DNA from: Actinomycetota bacterium
GTDB lineage: Bacteria; Actinomycetota; Thermoleophilia; Gaiellales; Gaiellaceae
Length of the DNA stretch: 35,049 nt
Direction of reading: 5' to 3'
NCBI GenBank assembly: GCA_005885245.1
Contig: VAWR01000009.1
Coordinates: 1 to 35,049, forward strand
Part shown: positions 15,978-23,708 of the stretch, one piece after another
Position numbering within the stretch: position 1 is the first letter of the stretch
Layout of the letters: the number at the start of each line of letters is the position of its first letter
Notes under the pieces: generated by a model
What the model was told of the DNA's origin: nothing
The model's input: the letters and a program-made list of their open reading frames with translations, nothing else
The model's database searches: none
Translations under genes and position numbers: made by a program

Positions 15978-17121
15978 ATATCGCTGGACGATCCTCTCTG
16001 CCGGCGTTGTTGCGCAAGCAGCCAACTCGGCGATCCTGCTCGGCTTGCCCGCGATTGCGCCGGCGCTTCGCCAGCACTACGGGCTGACGCTGACCCAGGT
16101 CGGCGTCGTCCTCGCAGCCATGAACTTCGGATCGGTCGGAACGCTCCTGCTCTGGGGGATCGTCGCCGACAGGATCGGCGAGCGCGCCGTGATCGCTCTC
16201 GGCCAGGTGGGCGCCGCCACCGGCCTCGTGTGGGCGGGGCGGGCCCCGAGCTTCGCGTTACTCGTCGCGGCGCTGAGCGTGACCGGAGCTGTGGGGGCAG
16301 GAGTGAACGCTGCCAGCGGACGTGCCGTCATGGCGTGGTTCGACGAGGAGGAACGGGGCTTTGCACTCGGGATCCGGCAGATGGCGGTTCCGCTCGGTGG
16401 TGCAGTTGCCGCGATTGCCCTGCCGTTGCTGAACGCGCACATCAGCTTGCGTGCCGCCTTCGACGGGCTGGCGACCGGCTGCGGAATGGCGGCGATCGTC
16501 GGCGCGATCTTGCTTCGGACAGAACGCGCCGATGATCACTCGCTCGTCGCGCGGCCGTTACGCGACCCGCGCGTCTGGCGGATCTGCATCGCGAGCACCT
16601 TCTATGCGACGACGCAGCTCAGTCTGATCGGATTTTTCGTCCTCTTCCTTCATGACCGCCGTGGTGTCTCGACCGCCGTCGCGGCGGGCGGACTCGCTGC
16701 CACCCAGGTTCTCGGCGGCGTAGCCCGCGTCGTCCTGGGCCGCCTCTCGGATCGGCTGAGACTGCGAATCGTCCTGCTCCGTTGGATCGCCCTCTGCCTC
16801 GCGGTTACCGTCGGGCTCACCACGGCCCTGCTGGACGCGTCGCCGTGGATCGTCATCCCGGCGCTCGTCCTCGCAGGAACGTTTGCCCTCTCCTGGAACG
16901 GCCTCTCCTTCACCGCTACCGCCGAGGCGGCCGGCCGAGCCCGCAGCGGCGCGGCGATCGGGTTACAACAGACCTTCCTCTCCGCGGGATCGATCGTCGC
17001 GCCGATCGCCTTCGCTGCAGTCGTCCACCACTGGTCGTGGCGGTCCGCCTTCGTGCTGGCAGCCCTCAGCCCGCTCGCCGGCTACGCGCTGCTCAGTCCG
17101 CTAGCTGAGCGAAGACCTTGA
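15949..17121 (+). CDS. Major facilitator superfamily transporter
   Basis: The 390-residue protein has about twelve transmembrane segments arranged as two halves. Typical MFS traits are the loop DRIGERAVIALGQ after helix 2 (the D-R-x-G-x-R motif A) and a matching RLSDRLRLRIVLL in the second half. The central loop is around residues 185-200. Transported substrate is unknown. GTG 15949 overlaps the end of nfo by 29 bases and has GGAAG about 5 bases upstream, so it is co-transcribed with nfo. Its last 29 bases overlap the convergent Cys-rich gene. Confidence 0.88.
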   Translation: MTFTPAPARRYRWTILSAGVVAQAANSAILLGLPAIAPALRQHYGLTLTQVGVVLAAMNFGSVGTLLLWGIVADRIGERAVIALGQVGAATGLVWAGRAPSFALLVAALSVTGAVGAGVNAASGRAVMAWFDEEERGFALGIRQMAVPLGGAVAAIALPLLNAHISLRAAFDGLATGCGMAAIVGAILLRTERADDHSLVARPLRDPRVWRICIASTFYATTQLSLIGFFVLFLHDRRGVSTAVAAGGLAATQVLGGVARVVLGRLSDRLRLRIVLLRWIALCLAVTVGLTTALLDASPWIVIPALVLAGTFALSWNGLSFTATAEAAGRARSGAAIGLQQTFLSAGSIVAPIAFAAVVHHWSWRSAFVLAALSPLAGYALLSPLAERRP

Positions 17122-17518
17122 AGGTGGGTCTTCCGACCGGGAGCTCGTGGAACTCCGGATTGACGCAGCCCAGCTCGCCGAAGCGCTCCGACCCGTAGCA
17201 CTCCTCCACCTCGACGCGGCACATCGGCAGCGGCGCGCGCGTCGTCCGCATCGCCCCGAACCCCTCCCGCTTGGCCTCGGCCTCGTGCAACATCTCCAGG
17301 TCGATCTCGGCGCCATAGACGCGCTGCATGCAGCCGATGTACGTGTGACCGAATTCCTCGAACGCGTACAGAAACGGACACGCACGCTCGACACAGGCGG
17401 AGGGATAGACGACCTTGTCGCAGTGCACATCGCAGCGCCGGCACTCGAGCTCGTCCTGCGGCCGGAGCGGCAGCTCAGTGACCGTCACGGCGGCGGGCCG
17501 CTGCGTCTGAGGTTGCAT
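17093..17518 (-). CDS. Conserved-looking cysteine-rich protein of unknown function
   Basis: The 141-residue protein has nine cysteines at 26, 29, 33, 42, 47, 63, 100, 107 and 118, including CRRCDVHC and ACVERACPF. They could bind one or two zinc ions or an iron-sulphur cluster. There is no signal peptide or membrane segment. I do not recognise the family. ATG 17518 is the start I prefer because the preceding 15 codons are basic and low-complexity. ATG 17563 is possible and would fit a promoter at 17595-17590. The gene is convergent with the MFS gene, overlapping it by 29 bases, and divergent from the Ca2+/H+ antiporter gene. Confidence 0.65.
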   Translation of the reverse strand: MQPQTQRPAAVTVTELPLRPQDELECRRCDVHCDKVVYPSACVERACPFLYAFEEFGHTYIGCMQRVYGAEIDLEMLHEAEAKREGFGAMRTTRAPLPMCRVEVEECYGSERFGELGCVNPEFHELPVGRPTFKVFAQLAD

Positions 17519-17588
17519 GCCGGAATTGTCCCGTCCGCGAGCCCGCGCCGCAAGACTTGACATGAACAGGAGGAATCCGCTAGGGCGT

Positions 17589-17595
17589 TAGGCTA
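17589..17595. promoter_or_regulatory. Shared divergent -10 element TAGGCTA
   Basis: On the plus strand TAGGCT (17589-17594) ends 8 bases before GTG 17603 of the antiporter gene. On the minus strand the same bases read TAGCCT (17595-17590). That would start a transcript about 20 bases upstream of ATG 17563 of the Cys-rich gene. Confidence 0.45.
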
Positions 17596-17602
17596 GGCCG
17601 TC

Positions 17603-18637
17603 GTGGCGCGACGACTCCTCTGGGCATCGCTCGCGCTTGCGCCGATCACCTTTGTCGTCGACCTGGCCTCGCATCCGGGCAAGGTCCCCCTCTTCATCCT
17701 GTCGGCTGTCTCGCTCGTACCTCTCGCGTGGCTGATCGGGGAGGCGACCGAGCACGCCGGCGAGCACACGGGCCCGCGGATCGGCGGCCTGCTCAACGCG
17801 TCCTTCGGCAACGCGCCCGAGGTGATCATCGCCCTGATCGCGATCGCCGACAACCTTCCGAACGTGGTGCGCGGCTCGATGGCCGGAAGCGTCGTGTCGA
17901 ACATCCTGCTCGTCCTCGGCGCCGCGTTGGTCCTCGGCCCGGACAATGCCCGGCTCAATCGCCAGTCGCTACTGATGCAACTCGGTCTCGTGTTCGTGGC
18001 CGTGCTGCTACTGCTGATCCCCTCGATTCCTGGTTGGCACGGGGACCCCGACCGCCACTCGCTCGCGCTTCTCAGCATCGGGCCGGCGGTGGCGCTTCTG
18101 GCGATCTACCTCGTGATCACGGTCGTGGATCTTCGCCGGCGGACGCCGCACGAGCGTTCGAGCGACGAAGGCTGGAGCCTGCCCGCTTCGCTCGCGGCGC
18201 TCGGGGCGGCGACGGCGGCCACCGCGGTCGTGAGCGAGATCCTGGTGCACTCGCTGCAGGCGTTTGCGGAGGCCGCCAACCTCTCGCAGTTCTTCATCGC
18301 CGTCGTGATCGTCGCGATCGTCGGCAACGCGGCGGAGCACGGCGGCGCGGTGATCATCGCGCGGCGCGGCAAGATGGAACTCGCGACCGAGATCGCGATC
18401 TCCTCGAGCGCGCAGGTCGGATTGCTCGTCATCCCGGTCGTCGCGCTCGTCTCCTTTGCGTTCGCCCATCCCTTGGCCCTGGCGTTCCGCCCGATCGAGC
18501 TGACGGCGATGGGCGGGGCAGCGCTCTTCGTCGCGTTCGTGATCCGGGACGGCCGTTCCAGGCGTTGGGAAGGCGCACTCCTGATCGCCGTCTATGGAGC
18601 CTTCGTCATCTGGTTCCTGGCGGCAGGCGATCGCTGA
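17603..18637 (+). CDS. cax: Ca2+/H+ antiporter (CaCA superfamily, CAX type)
   Basis: The 344-residue membrane protein has ten to eleven hydrophobic segments in two inverted halves. Each half carries an ion-binding alpha-repeat: GNAPEV at 69-74 and GNAAEH at 241-246, with the glutamates that bind calcium and protons. An acidic-His linker, LIGEATEHAGEHTG, precedes the first repeat. It exports Ca2+ in exchange for protons across the cytoplasmic membrane. GTG 17603 follows TAGGCT by 8 bases, suggesting leaderless expression. Confidence 0.93.
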   Translation: MARRLLWASLALAPITFVVDLASHPGKVPLFILSAVSLVPLAWLIGEATEHAGEHTGPRIGGLLNASFGNAPEVIIALIAIADNLPNVVRGSMAGSVVSNILLVLGAALVLGPDNARLNRQSLLMQLGLVFVAVLLLLIPSIPGWHGDPDRHSLALLSIGPAVALLAIYLVITVVDLRRRTPHERSSDEGWSLPASLAALGAATAATAVVSEILVHSLQAFAEAANLSQFFIAVVIVAIVGNAAEHGGAVIIARRGKMELATEIAISSSAQVGLLVIPVVALVSFAFAHPLALAFRPIELTAMGGAALFVAFVIRDGRSRRWEGALLIAVYGAFVIWFLAAGDR

Positions 18638-18643
18638 CCGGGG

Positions 18644-18659
18644 CGGTTAACCGTACCCT
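18644..18659 (+). promoter_or_regulatory. Palindrome CGGTTAACCG next to a TACCCT -10
   Basis: The perfect 10-base palindrome CGGTTAACCG (18644-18653) abuts TACCCT (18654-18659), a -10-like hexamer about 75 bases ahead of the ABC ATPase start. A palindrome in the -35/-10 spacer is the usual place for a repressor operator. The matching -35 is poor (CTGACC at a short distance), so this is only a candidate. Confidence 0.35.
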
Positions 18660-18724
18660 GGGGCCACGGGGCAGCCGCCTTGTCCCTCGAGCTGGGTCTT
18701 GGAACACTCGAACCGACCGAATGT

Positions 18725-18730
18725 GGAGGA
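18725..18730 (+). promoter_or_regulatory. Shine-Dalgarno GGAGGA deciding the ABC ATPase start
   Basis: GGAGGA lies 4 bases before ATG 18735 and rejects the longer open frame from 18699 as the start. Confidence 0.6.
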
Positions 18731-18734
18731 AGAC

Positions 18735-19514
18735 ATGAGCGAAGCAGTTGCAGCTCCCGCCGCGGGGACCGCGGAGGCGCCGAGCGCGGGCCCCGTCGTC
18801 TCGGCGAACGACCTGACTCGGCGCTACGGCGAGGGCGAAACCGCAGTGGACGCTCTCCGCGGCGTCTCCCTCGACGTGCCGAAGGGACAGCTGACCGCAG
18901 TGATGGGCCCGTCGGGCTCGGGCAAGTCGACGCTGATGCACATCCTCGCCGGACTCGACAAGCCGACGACCGGCACCGTGACCATCGCCGGCACGAACAT
19001 CACGGAGCTGAGCGACACTGACCTGACGAAGCTCCGCCGCCGGCACATCGGCTTCGTCTTCCAGTTCTTCAACCTGCTCCCGATGCTGAACGCCGAGGAG
19101 AATGTCGTCCTACCCCTTTCCATTGCCGGAGAGAAGCCCGACAAGGGCTGGATCGACGAGCTGCTCGGGGAGATCGGGCTCGCGCAGCGCCGCGACCACC
19201 GTCCTTCAGAGCTGTCCGGCGGCCAGCAACAGCGGGTTGCAATCGGACGCGCACTCGTGAGCAGACCGACGATCATCTTCGCCGACGAGCCGACCGGAAA
19301 CCTCGATTCGAAGACGAGCGGCGAGATCCTCGAGCTCCTCAACCGCTCGGTACGCGAGCTCGGACAGACGATCGTGATGGTGACGCACGAGGCGCGCGCC
19401 GCGGCCATTGCCGATCGAATTCTCTTTCTCGACGACGGACTCATCGTCCGGGAAGCTCGGGATATCTCAGCTCACGAGATCGTGGCCGCGATGGAGGAGC
19501 TCGGCGAGTCGTGA
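18735..19514 (+). CDS. ABC transporter ATP-binding protein (MacB/LolD type)
   Basis: The 259-residue ATPase has Walker A GPSGSGKST at 58-66, the Q-loop VFQFFNLLP, signature LSGGQQQR at 160-167 and Walker B IIFADEPTGNLDS from 180. The FFNLLPMLNAEENV and DEPTGNLDS wording is typical of MacB/LolD ATPases that drive FtsX-like permeases. The frame extends upstream, but ATG 18735 has a clear GGAGGA (18725-18730) 4 bases ahead. The N-terminal 20 residues are a low-complexity Ala-rich extension. The stop overlaps the start of the permease as GTGA, so both subunits are made together. Confidence 0.92.
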   Translation: MSEAVAAPAAGTAEAPSAGPVVSANDLTRRYGEGETAVDALRGVSLDVPKGQLTAVMGPSGSGKSTLMHILAGLDKPTTGTVTIAGTNITELSDTDLTKLRRRHIGFVFQFFNLLPMLNAEENVVLPLSIAGEKPDKGWIDELLGEIGLAQRRDHRPSELSGGQQQRVAIGRALVSRPTIIFADEPTGNLDSKTSGEILELLNRSVRELGQTIVMVTHEARAAAIADRILFLDDGLIVREARDISAHEIVAAMEELGES

Positions 19515-22069
19515 CCGCGTTCGCGCTCCGCGGCCTGTTCAGTCGCAAGCTGCGCACGGTCCTGACCGCGCTCGCGATCGTGCTCGGAGTCGCCACGGTG
19601 AGCGGCACGTACGTGCTCACAGACTCGATCAACAAGGCGTTCCACTCGATCTTCAACGAGAGCCGCAACGGTTCCGACGTCGTCATCAGTGGGAAGTCGG
19701 CGTTCAAGCTGAGCGGTGACAGCGGAGTGACTGCTCCTGCGTTCGACGAGTCCTTGCTCGGGCAGGTCCGAGCCCTCACCGACGTCGCCCAGGCTGACGG
19801 CAGCGTCAACGGCCAGGCACAGCTGATCTCGAAGAAGGGCAAGGCGATCGTCTACGGCGGAGCACCGAACCTCGGCTTCAGCATCGCGAGAGGCAATTCC
19901 CCGTTCAATCCGCTCACACTCGTCGAAGGGTCCTGGCCGAAGGCCGGCGAGGTCGTGATCGACAAGGCGACAGCAGGGAAGGAGCACTTCGAGATCGGTC
20001 AGCAGATCGGCGTGCAGGCCATCGGCCCGGTCAAGCGACTGCGACTCTCCGGCATCGTCAAGTTCGGCTCCGTGTCCACGATCGGCGGCGCCACCCTCGC
20101 CGGCTTCGCCCTCCCGACTGCACAGCAGCTGTTCGGCAAGCCCGCGAAGCTCGACGAGATCGCAGTGTCCGCGAAGTCGGGTGTCTCCGACCAGAGGCTG
20201 ATGGAGGAGATCCGCACGATCCTCCCATCAGGTACCCAGGCCCGGACGAACCAGGGACAGGCGCGTGAGGACGCCAAGGAGACTGATTCCTTCATCTCGT
20301 TCCTGCAGAAGTTCCTGCTCGGCTTCGGCGGTGTCGCGCTCTTCGTCGGCAGCTTCGTGATCGCCAATTCGCTCTCGATCACGATCGCCCAGCGCACGCG
20401 CGAATTCGGGACGCTGCGCACACTCGGCGCATCTCGCCGGCAGGTGCTTCGGTCGATCGTCCTCGAGGCTCTCGTCGTCGGCACCCTCGCCTCGATCGTC
20501 GGGCTCTTCGCCGGCCTCGGCCTCGCGAAAGGCCTGTTCTCGCTCTTCGACGCCGTCGGGTTCACGCTGCCGAACAACGGCCTGACGCTCGAGACGCGCA
20601 CCGTTCTCGTCTCGCTCCTGGTCGGAATCCTCGTCACCCTGCTCGCCAGCCTGCGGCCTGCGCTGCGCGCGACGCGCGTGCCACCGATCGCCGCCGTGCG
20701 CGAGGGGGCGACGTTGCCAGAGTCGAGGTTCGCACGGTACCGCCTGCCGGCAGCCATACTCCTCACTGCGCTCGGCTTCGGCAGCCTCCTCCTCGGTCTC
20801 TTCGTCCCGAATCTCAGCACCGCACAGATCCTGCTGCTCATGCTCGGCGGAGCGCTCGTGGTCTTCTTCGGGATCGCGCTCCTATCGGTGCGACTCGTCG
20901 GCCCGTTCGCCTGGACGCTCGGCTGGCCTGCGACCAGGATCGGCGGCGCTGCAGGCTCGCTCGCACGCGACAACTCACGGCGTAACCCGCAACGGACCGC
21001 GTCCACTGCGTCGGCTCTCATGATCGGACTGGCGCTCGTGACGCTGGTCTCGATGCTTGCGGCGGGAATCGTCTCCAGCTTCCGGGGAGCGGTCAACGGG
21101 ATCTGGAAGAACGCGGATTACGCGATCACGGCGCAGAACAACTTCTCTCCCTTCCCGATCGCCGTCTCGGAGGCGGTGGCTAAGGCGCCGGGCGTGGTCG
21201 CGGTTGGAGATGTGCGCGCGGGCGAGTCGCTCGCCTTCGGCCACAAGATCAACACGACGGCCGTCGATCCGGCGACACGTGGCATGTTCGATCTCAACTG
21301 GAAACAGGGCTCGCCGGACGTGCTCGCCAACCTCGGAGCCGACGGCGCGTTCGTGGACAAGGGGTATGCCAAGGACCACAAACTGACACTCGGCTCGCCG
21401 GTCCAGCTGACCTTCCCGAACGGCAAGCAGAAGACGTTCGCCATCAAGGGGATCTTCGACCCGCCGACCGGCGGCTCGCCCTTCGGCCGGGTGACGATCT
21501 CGACCGCGACCTTCGATCGGTTCGTCCAGGATCCGCACAACCTCTACTCGTTCGTCCGCATGCAGGGTGGCCAGACCGACGCGAACAAGGCAGCGCTGGA
21601 CGGAGCCCTGAAGGACTTCCCGAACGCCAAGGCCGCGACGCGGCAGAAGTTCATCGACAACCAGATCTCGGGTCTCAGCTCTGTGCTCAACATCCTCTAC
21701 GTGCTGCTCGCCCTGTCCGTCGTCGTCAGTCTCTTCGGGATCGTGAACACACTCGTCCTGACGGTCTTCGAGCGGACGCGGGAGATCGGGATGCTGCGGG
21801 CAATCGGGATGACGCGTCGACAGGTGCGGCGGATGATCCGCCACGAGAGCGTGATCACCGCGCTCATCGGCGCGGCGATCGGCATCGCACTCGGAATCGT
21901 GCTCGCCGGCCTCTTGATCGCGCGGGTGGACTTCATCATCCTCTCCGTCCCGATCGGACAGCTCCTTGTGTTCGCCCTCGCCGCGATCGTGGTCGGAATC
22001 ATCGCCGCGATCTTCCCCGCGCGGCGCGCGGCACGGCTCAACGTGCTCGAAGCGCTCCAGTACGAGTAG
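19511..22069 (+). CDS. FtsX-like ABC transporter permease (two-module, MacB-type)
   Basis: The 852-residue protein begins with a MacB-type transmembrane helix (LTALAIVLGVATVSGTYVL), followed by a large extracytoplasmic domain (about 45-265). It then has two FtsX cores, one around 270-400 with REFGTLRTLGASRRQV and one at the C-terminus with TREIGMLRAIGMTRRQVRRMI. A second external domain (about 535-720) lies between them. These permeases use ATP in the cytoplasm to move parts outside the membrane, exporting lipids or peptides or controlling cell-wall enzymes. No fusion partner, periplasmic adaptor or sensor kinase is nearby. GTG 19511 overlaps the ATPase stop. The 3' end overlaps the convergent aldolase gene by 32 bases. 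Confidence 0.92.
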   Translation: MTAFALRGLFSRKLRTVLTALAIVLGVATVSGTYVLTDSINKAFHSIFNESRNGSDVVISGKSAFKLSGDSGVTAPAFDESLLGQVRALTDVAQADGSVNGQAQLISKKGKAIVYGGAPNLGFSIARGNSPFNPLTLVEGSWPKAGEVVIDKATAGKEHFEIGQQIGVQAIGPVKRLRLSGIVKFGSVSTIGGATLAGFALPTAQQLFGKPAKLDEIAVSAKSGVSDQRLMEEIRTILPSGTQARTNQGQAREDAKETDSFISFLQKFLLGFGGVALFVGSFVIANSLSITIAQRTREFGTLRTLGASRRQVLRSIVLEALVVGTLASIVGLFAGLGLAKGLFSLFDAVGFTLPNNGLTLETRTVLVSLLVGILVTLLASLRPALRATRVPPIAAVREGATLPESRFARYRLPAAILLTALGFGSLLLGLFVPNLSTAQILLLMLGGALVVFFGIALLSVRLVGPFAWTLGWPATRIGGAAGSLARDNSRRNPQRTASTASALMIGLALVTLVSMLAAGIVSSFRGAVNGIWKNADYAITAQNNFSPFPIAVSEAVAKAPGVVAVGDVRAGESLAFGHKINTTAVDPATRGMFDLNWKQGSPDVLANLGADGAFVDKGYAKDHKLTLGSPVQLTFPNGKQKTFAIKGIFDPPTGGSPFGRVTISTATFDRFVQDPHNLYSFVRMQGGQTDANKAALDGALKDFPNAKAATRQKFIDNQISGLSSVLNILYVLLALSVVVSLFGIVNTLVLTVFERTREIGMLRAIGMTRRQVRRMIRHESVITALIGAAIGIALGIVLAGLLIARVDFIILSVPIGQLLVFALAAIVVGIIAAIFPARRAARLNVLEALQYE

Positions 22070-23087
22070 CACCGAGTGCGGCGGGGATCGCCTCGACCGC
22101 GGCGTCGACGTCCTCGTCCGAGATATCGAGGTGGATCACGGCGCGGACGACGGTCGGATGAACGGTGGTCGAAACCAACACGCCGCGCTCCTTTATCTGC
22201 TCGATCGCCCCAGCGCGGTCGGCGCCCACGTCGATCTGGACGAAATTCGTCTCGACCTGGTCTAGGTCGACGCCGAGGCCGGCGGCGGCAAGACCGGCGG
22301 CGAGACGCCGCGCCCGGGCGTGGTCGTCGCCGATCCGATCGACGTGGTGGTCGAGCGCGTAGAGCGCAGCCGCCGCGACGATTCCCGCCTGTCGCATCGC
22401 GCCCCCGAAGTAGTGCTTGCCCCGGCGCGCGCGTGCCATCAGCTCGGCCGAGCCGGCGATCAAGGCGCCGAGCGGACAGCCGAGACCCTTCGAGAAGCAG
22501 AGCGTGACCGTGTCGAAGCCCCGGCCGATGCGCGCGGCCTCGACGCCGCTGCCGGTCGCAGCGTTCGCGAGCCTTGCGCCGTCCAGATGGATCCGCAGGT
22601 CGTGCTCGCGGCAGACGGCGACGATTGCATCGATCTCTGCGAGCGGCCAGACGCGACCGCCCGAGCTGTTGTGTGTGTTCTCGACGGCGACGAGGCGCGT
22701 CGGCGCCACGTGCACGCTCGTCCGGTCGCGGAGCTCGGAGACGACCTGGTCGGGCGAGAACCGCCCGTTCGTCCCCGGTAGCCCGATCGTCAGCAGACCG
22801 GAATGAGCGGCCGGTCCTCCGAGCTCCGACAGCATGATGTGCGCGTGGCGCTCGACGAGGAGCGCGTCCCCGGGATTGCCGAGGATGTTCAGGGCGATTT
22901 GATTCGCCATCGTCGCGGTCGGCAGGAAGACCGCCTCCTCCTGCCCGAGGAACTCGGCCCCCCTTCGCTCGAGCTCGTTGACGGTCGGGTCCTCCCGTTT
23001 TTGCTCGTCGCCGACCGCCGCCCGAGCGATCGCCTCCCGCATGGCGGGCGTCGGCTGGGTGAGCGTGTCGGAGCGCAGGTCGATCAT
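22038..23087 (-). CDS. Low-specificity threonine aldolase (PLP enzyme)
   Basis: The 349-residue protein is a fold-type I PLP enzyme that splits threonine or allo-threonine to glycine and acetaldehyde. It begins IDLRSDTLTQPT, the standard N-terminus of this family. The ring-stacking His is in RHAHIM. The PLP aspartate is Asp169 in IHLDGARLAN. The Schiff-base lysine is Lys200 in LCFSKGLG, followed by CPLGALIAGS. It could supply glycine to the cleavage operon further along, which is inference. ATG 23087 has an A-rich CAAAAT 6 bases upstream, one base off the TAnnnT pattern. Confidence 0.92.
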   Translation of the reverse strand: MIDLRSDTLTQPTPAMREAIARAAVGDEQKREDPTVNELERRGAEFLGQEEAVFLPTATMANQIALNILGNPGDALLVERHAHIMLSELGGPAAHSGLLTIGLPGTNGRFSPDQVVSELRDRTSVHVAPTRLVAVENTHNSSGGRVWPLAEIDAIVAVCREHDLRIHLDGARLANAATGSGVEAARIGRGFDTVTLCFSKGLGCPLGALIAGSAELMARARRGKHYFGGAMRQAGIVAAAALYALDHHVDRIGDDHARARRLAAGLAAAGLGVDLDQVETNFVQIDVGADRAGAIEQIKERGVLVSTTVHPTVVRAVIHLDISDEDVDAAVEAIPAALGATRTGALRAR

Positions 23088-23153
23088 TGGCTCATTTTGC
23101 AGCTTTCAACCCGTCAACCCGTTGGGTGATCGTCCAGGAACCCGGGAAAGCCG

Positions 23154-23708
23154 ATGACTGACCTGGAAGGTGTGGAGATGAATTCGTCGGACAAGCAGTT
23201 CGTCGGTGGGGGCCTGAGGATCGCCTCGGGCTCGTCCGCGCCCCTTCGTCTCGATCACGGCTACTTCGAGAAAGAGGTCCGCCCCATGCTGGGGTCGATC
23301 CTGGTGGAGAAGGGCTGGGTCACCCACGAGCGTCTCGACGCGGCGCTCGAGCAGGCACGCCTGACCGGCATGAGGCTGGGCGAGACCTTGCTGGCGCGGG
23401 GGTGGCTGTTCGAGCCGGAACTGGCCAGCGCTCTCGCGGAGCAGGCGAGCCTCAGGTACGTGGATCTCGTCCGTCACCCACTCGACCCGAAGGTCGCTCG
23501 GCTGCTTCCGCTCGAGGTTGCACGGCGGATGTTCGCCGTTCCCGTCCGCTTCACCGACGACGGCCGCATCGAAGTCGCAGTGGCGGACCCGGCCGACGCA
23601 GACCAGGAAGGGCTCGAGCGCGTACTGGGCCGAAGTGTCGAGCTCGTCGTCGGCGAGCGCTCCGCCATTCAGGACGCCTGGCGCTACACGCCGTCCTGCG
23701 CTACGTAA
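23154..23708 (+). CDS. Stand-alone MshEN / GspE N-terminal-domain protein
   Basis: The 184-residue protein matches the MshEN (GspE/PilB N-terminal) domain. It has LGSILVEKGWVTHERLDAALEQ around 46-67, GETLLARGWLFEPELASALAEQ around 75-96, then a second half with DPKVARLLPLEVARRMFAVPV and a GRIEVAVADPAD strand. In secretion and pilus ATPases this domain binds c-di-GMP and precedes a motor domain. Here no ATPase follows, so it would act as a separate sensor or adaptor. ATG 23154 and ATG 23178 are both possible, the latter with GGAAGG 7 bases ahead. The 3' end overlaps the convergent glucosidase gene by 8 bases. Confidence 0.7.
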   Translation: MTDLEGVEMNSSDKQFVGGGLRIASGSSAPLRLDHGYFEKEVRPMLGSILVEKGWVTHERLDAALEQARLTGMRLGETLLARGWLFEPELASALAEQASLRYVDLVRHPLDPKVARLLPLEVARRMFAVPVRFTDDGRIEVAVADPADADQEGLERVLGRSVELVVGERSAIQDAWRYTPSCAT

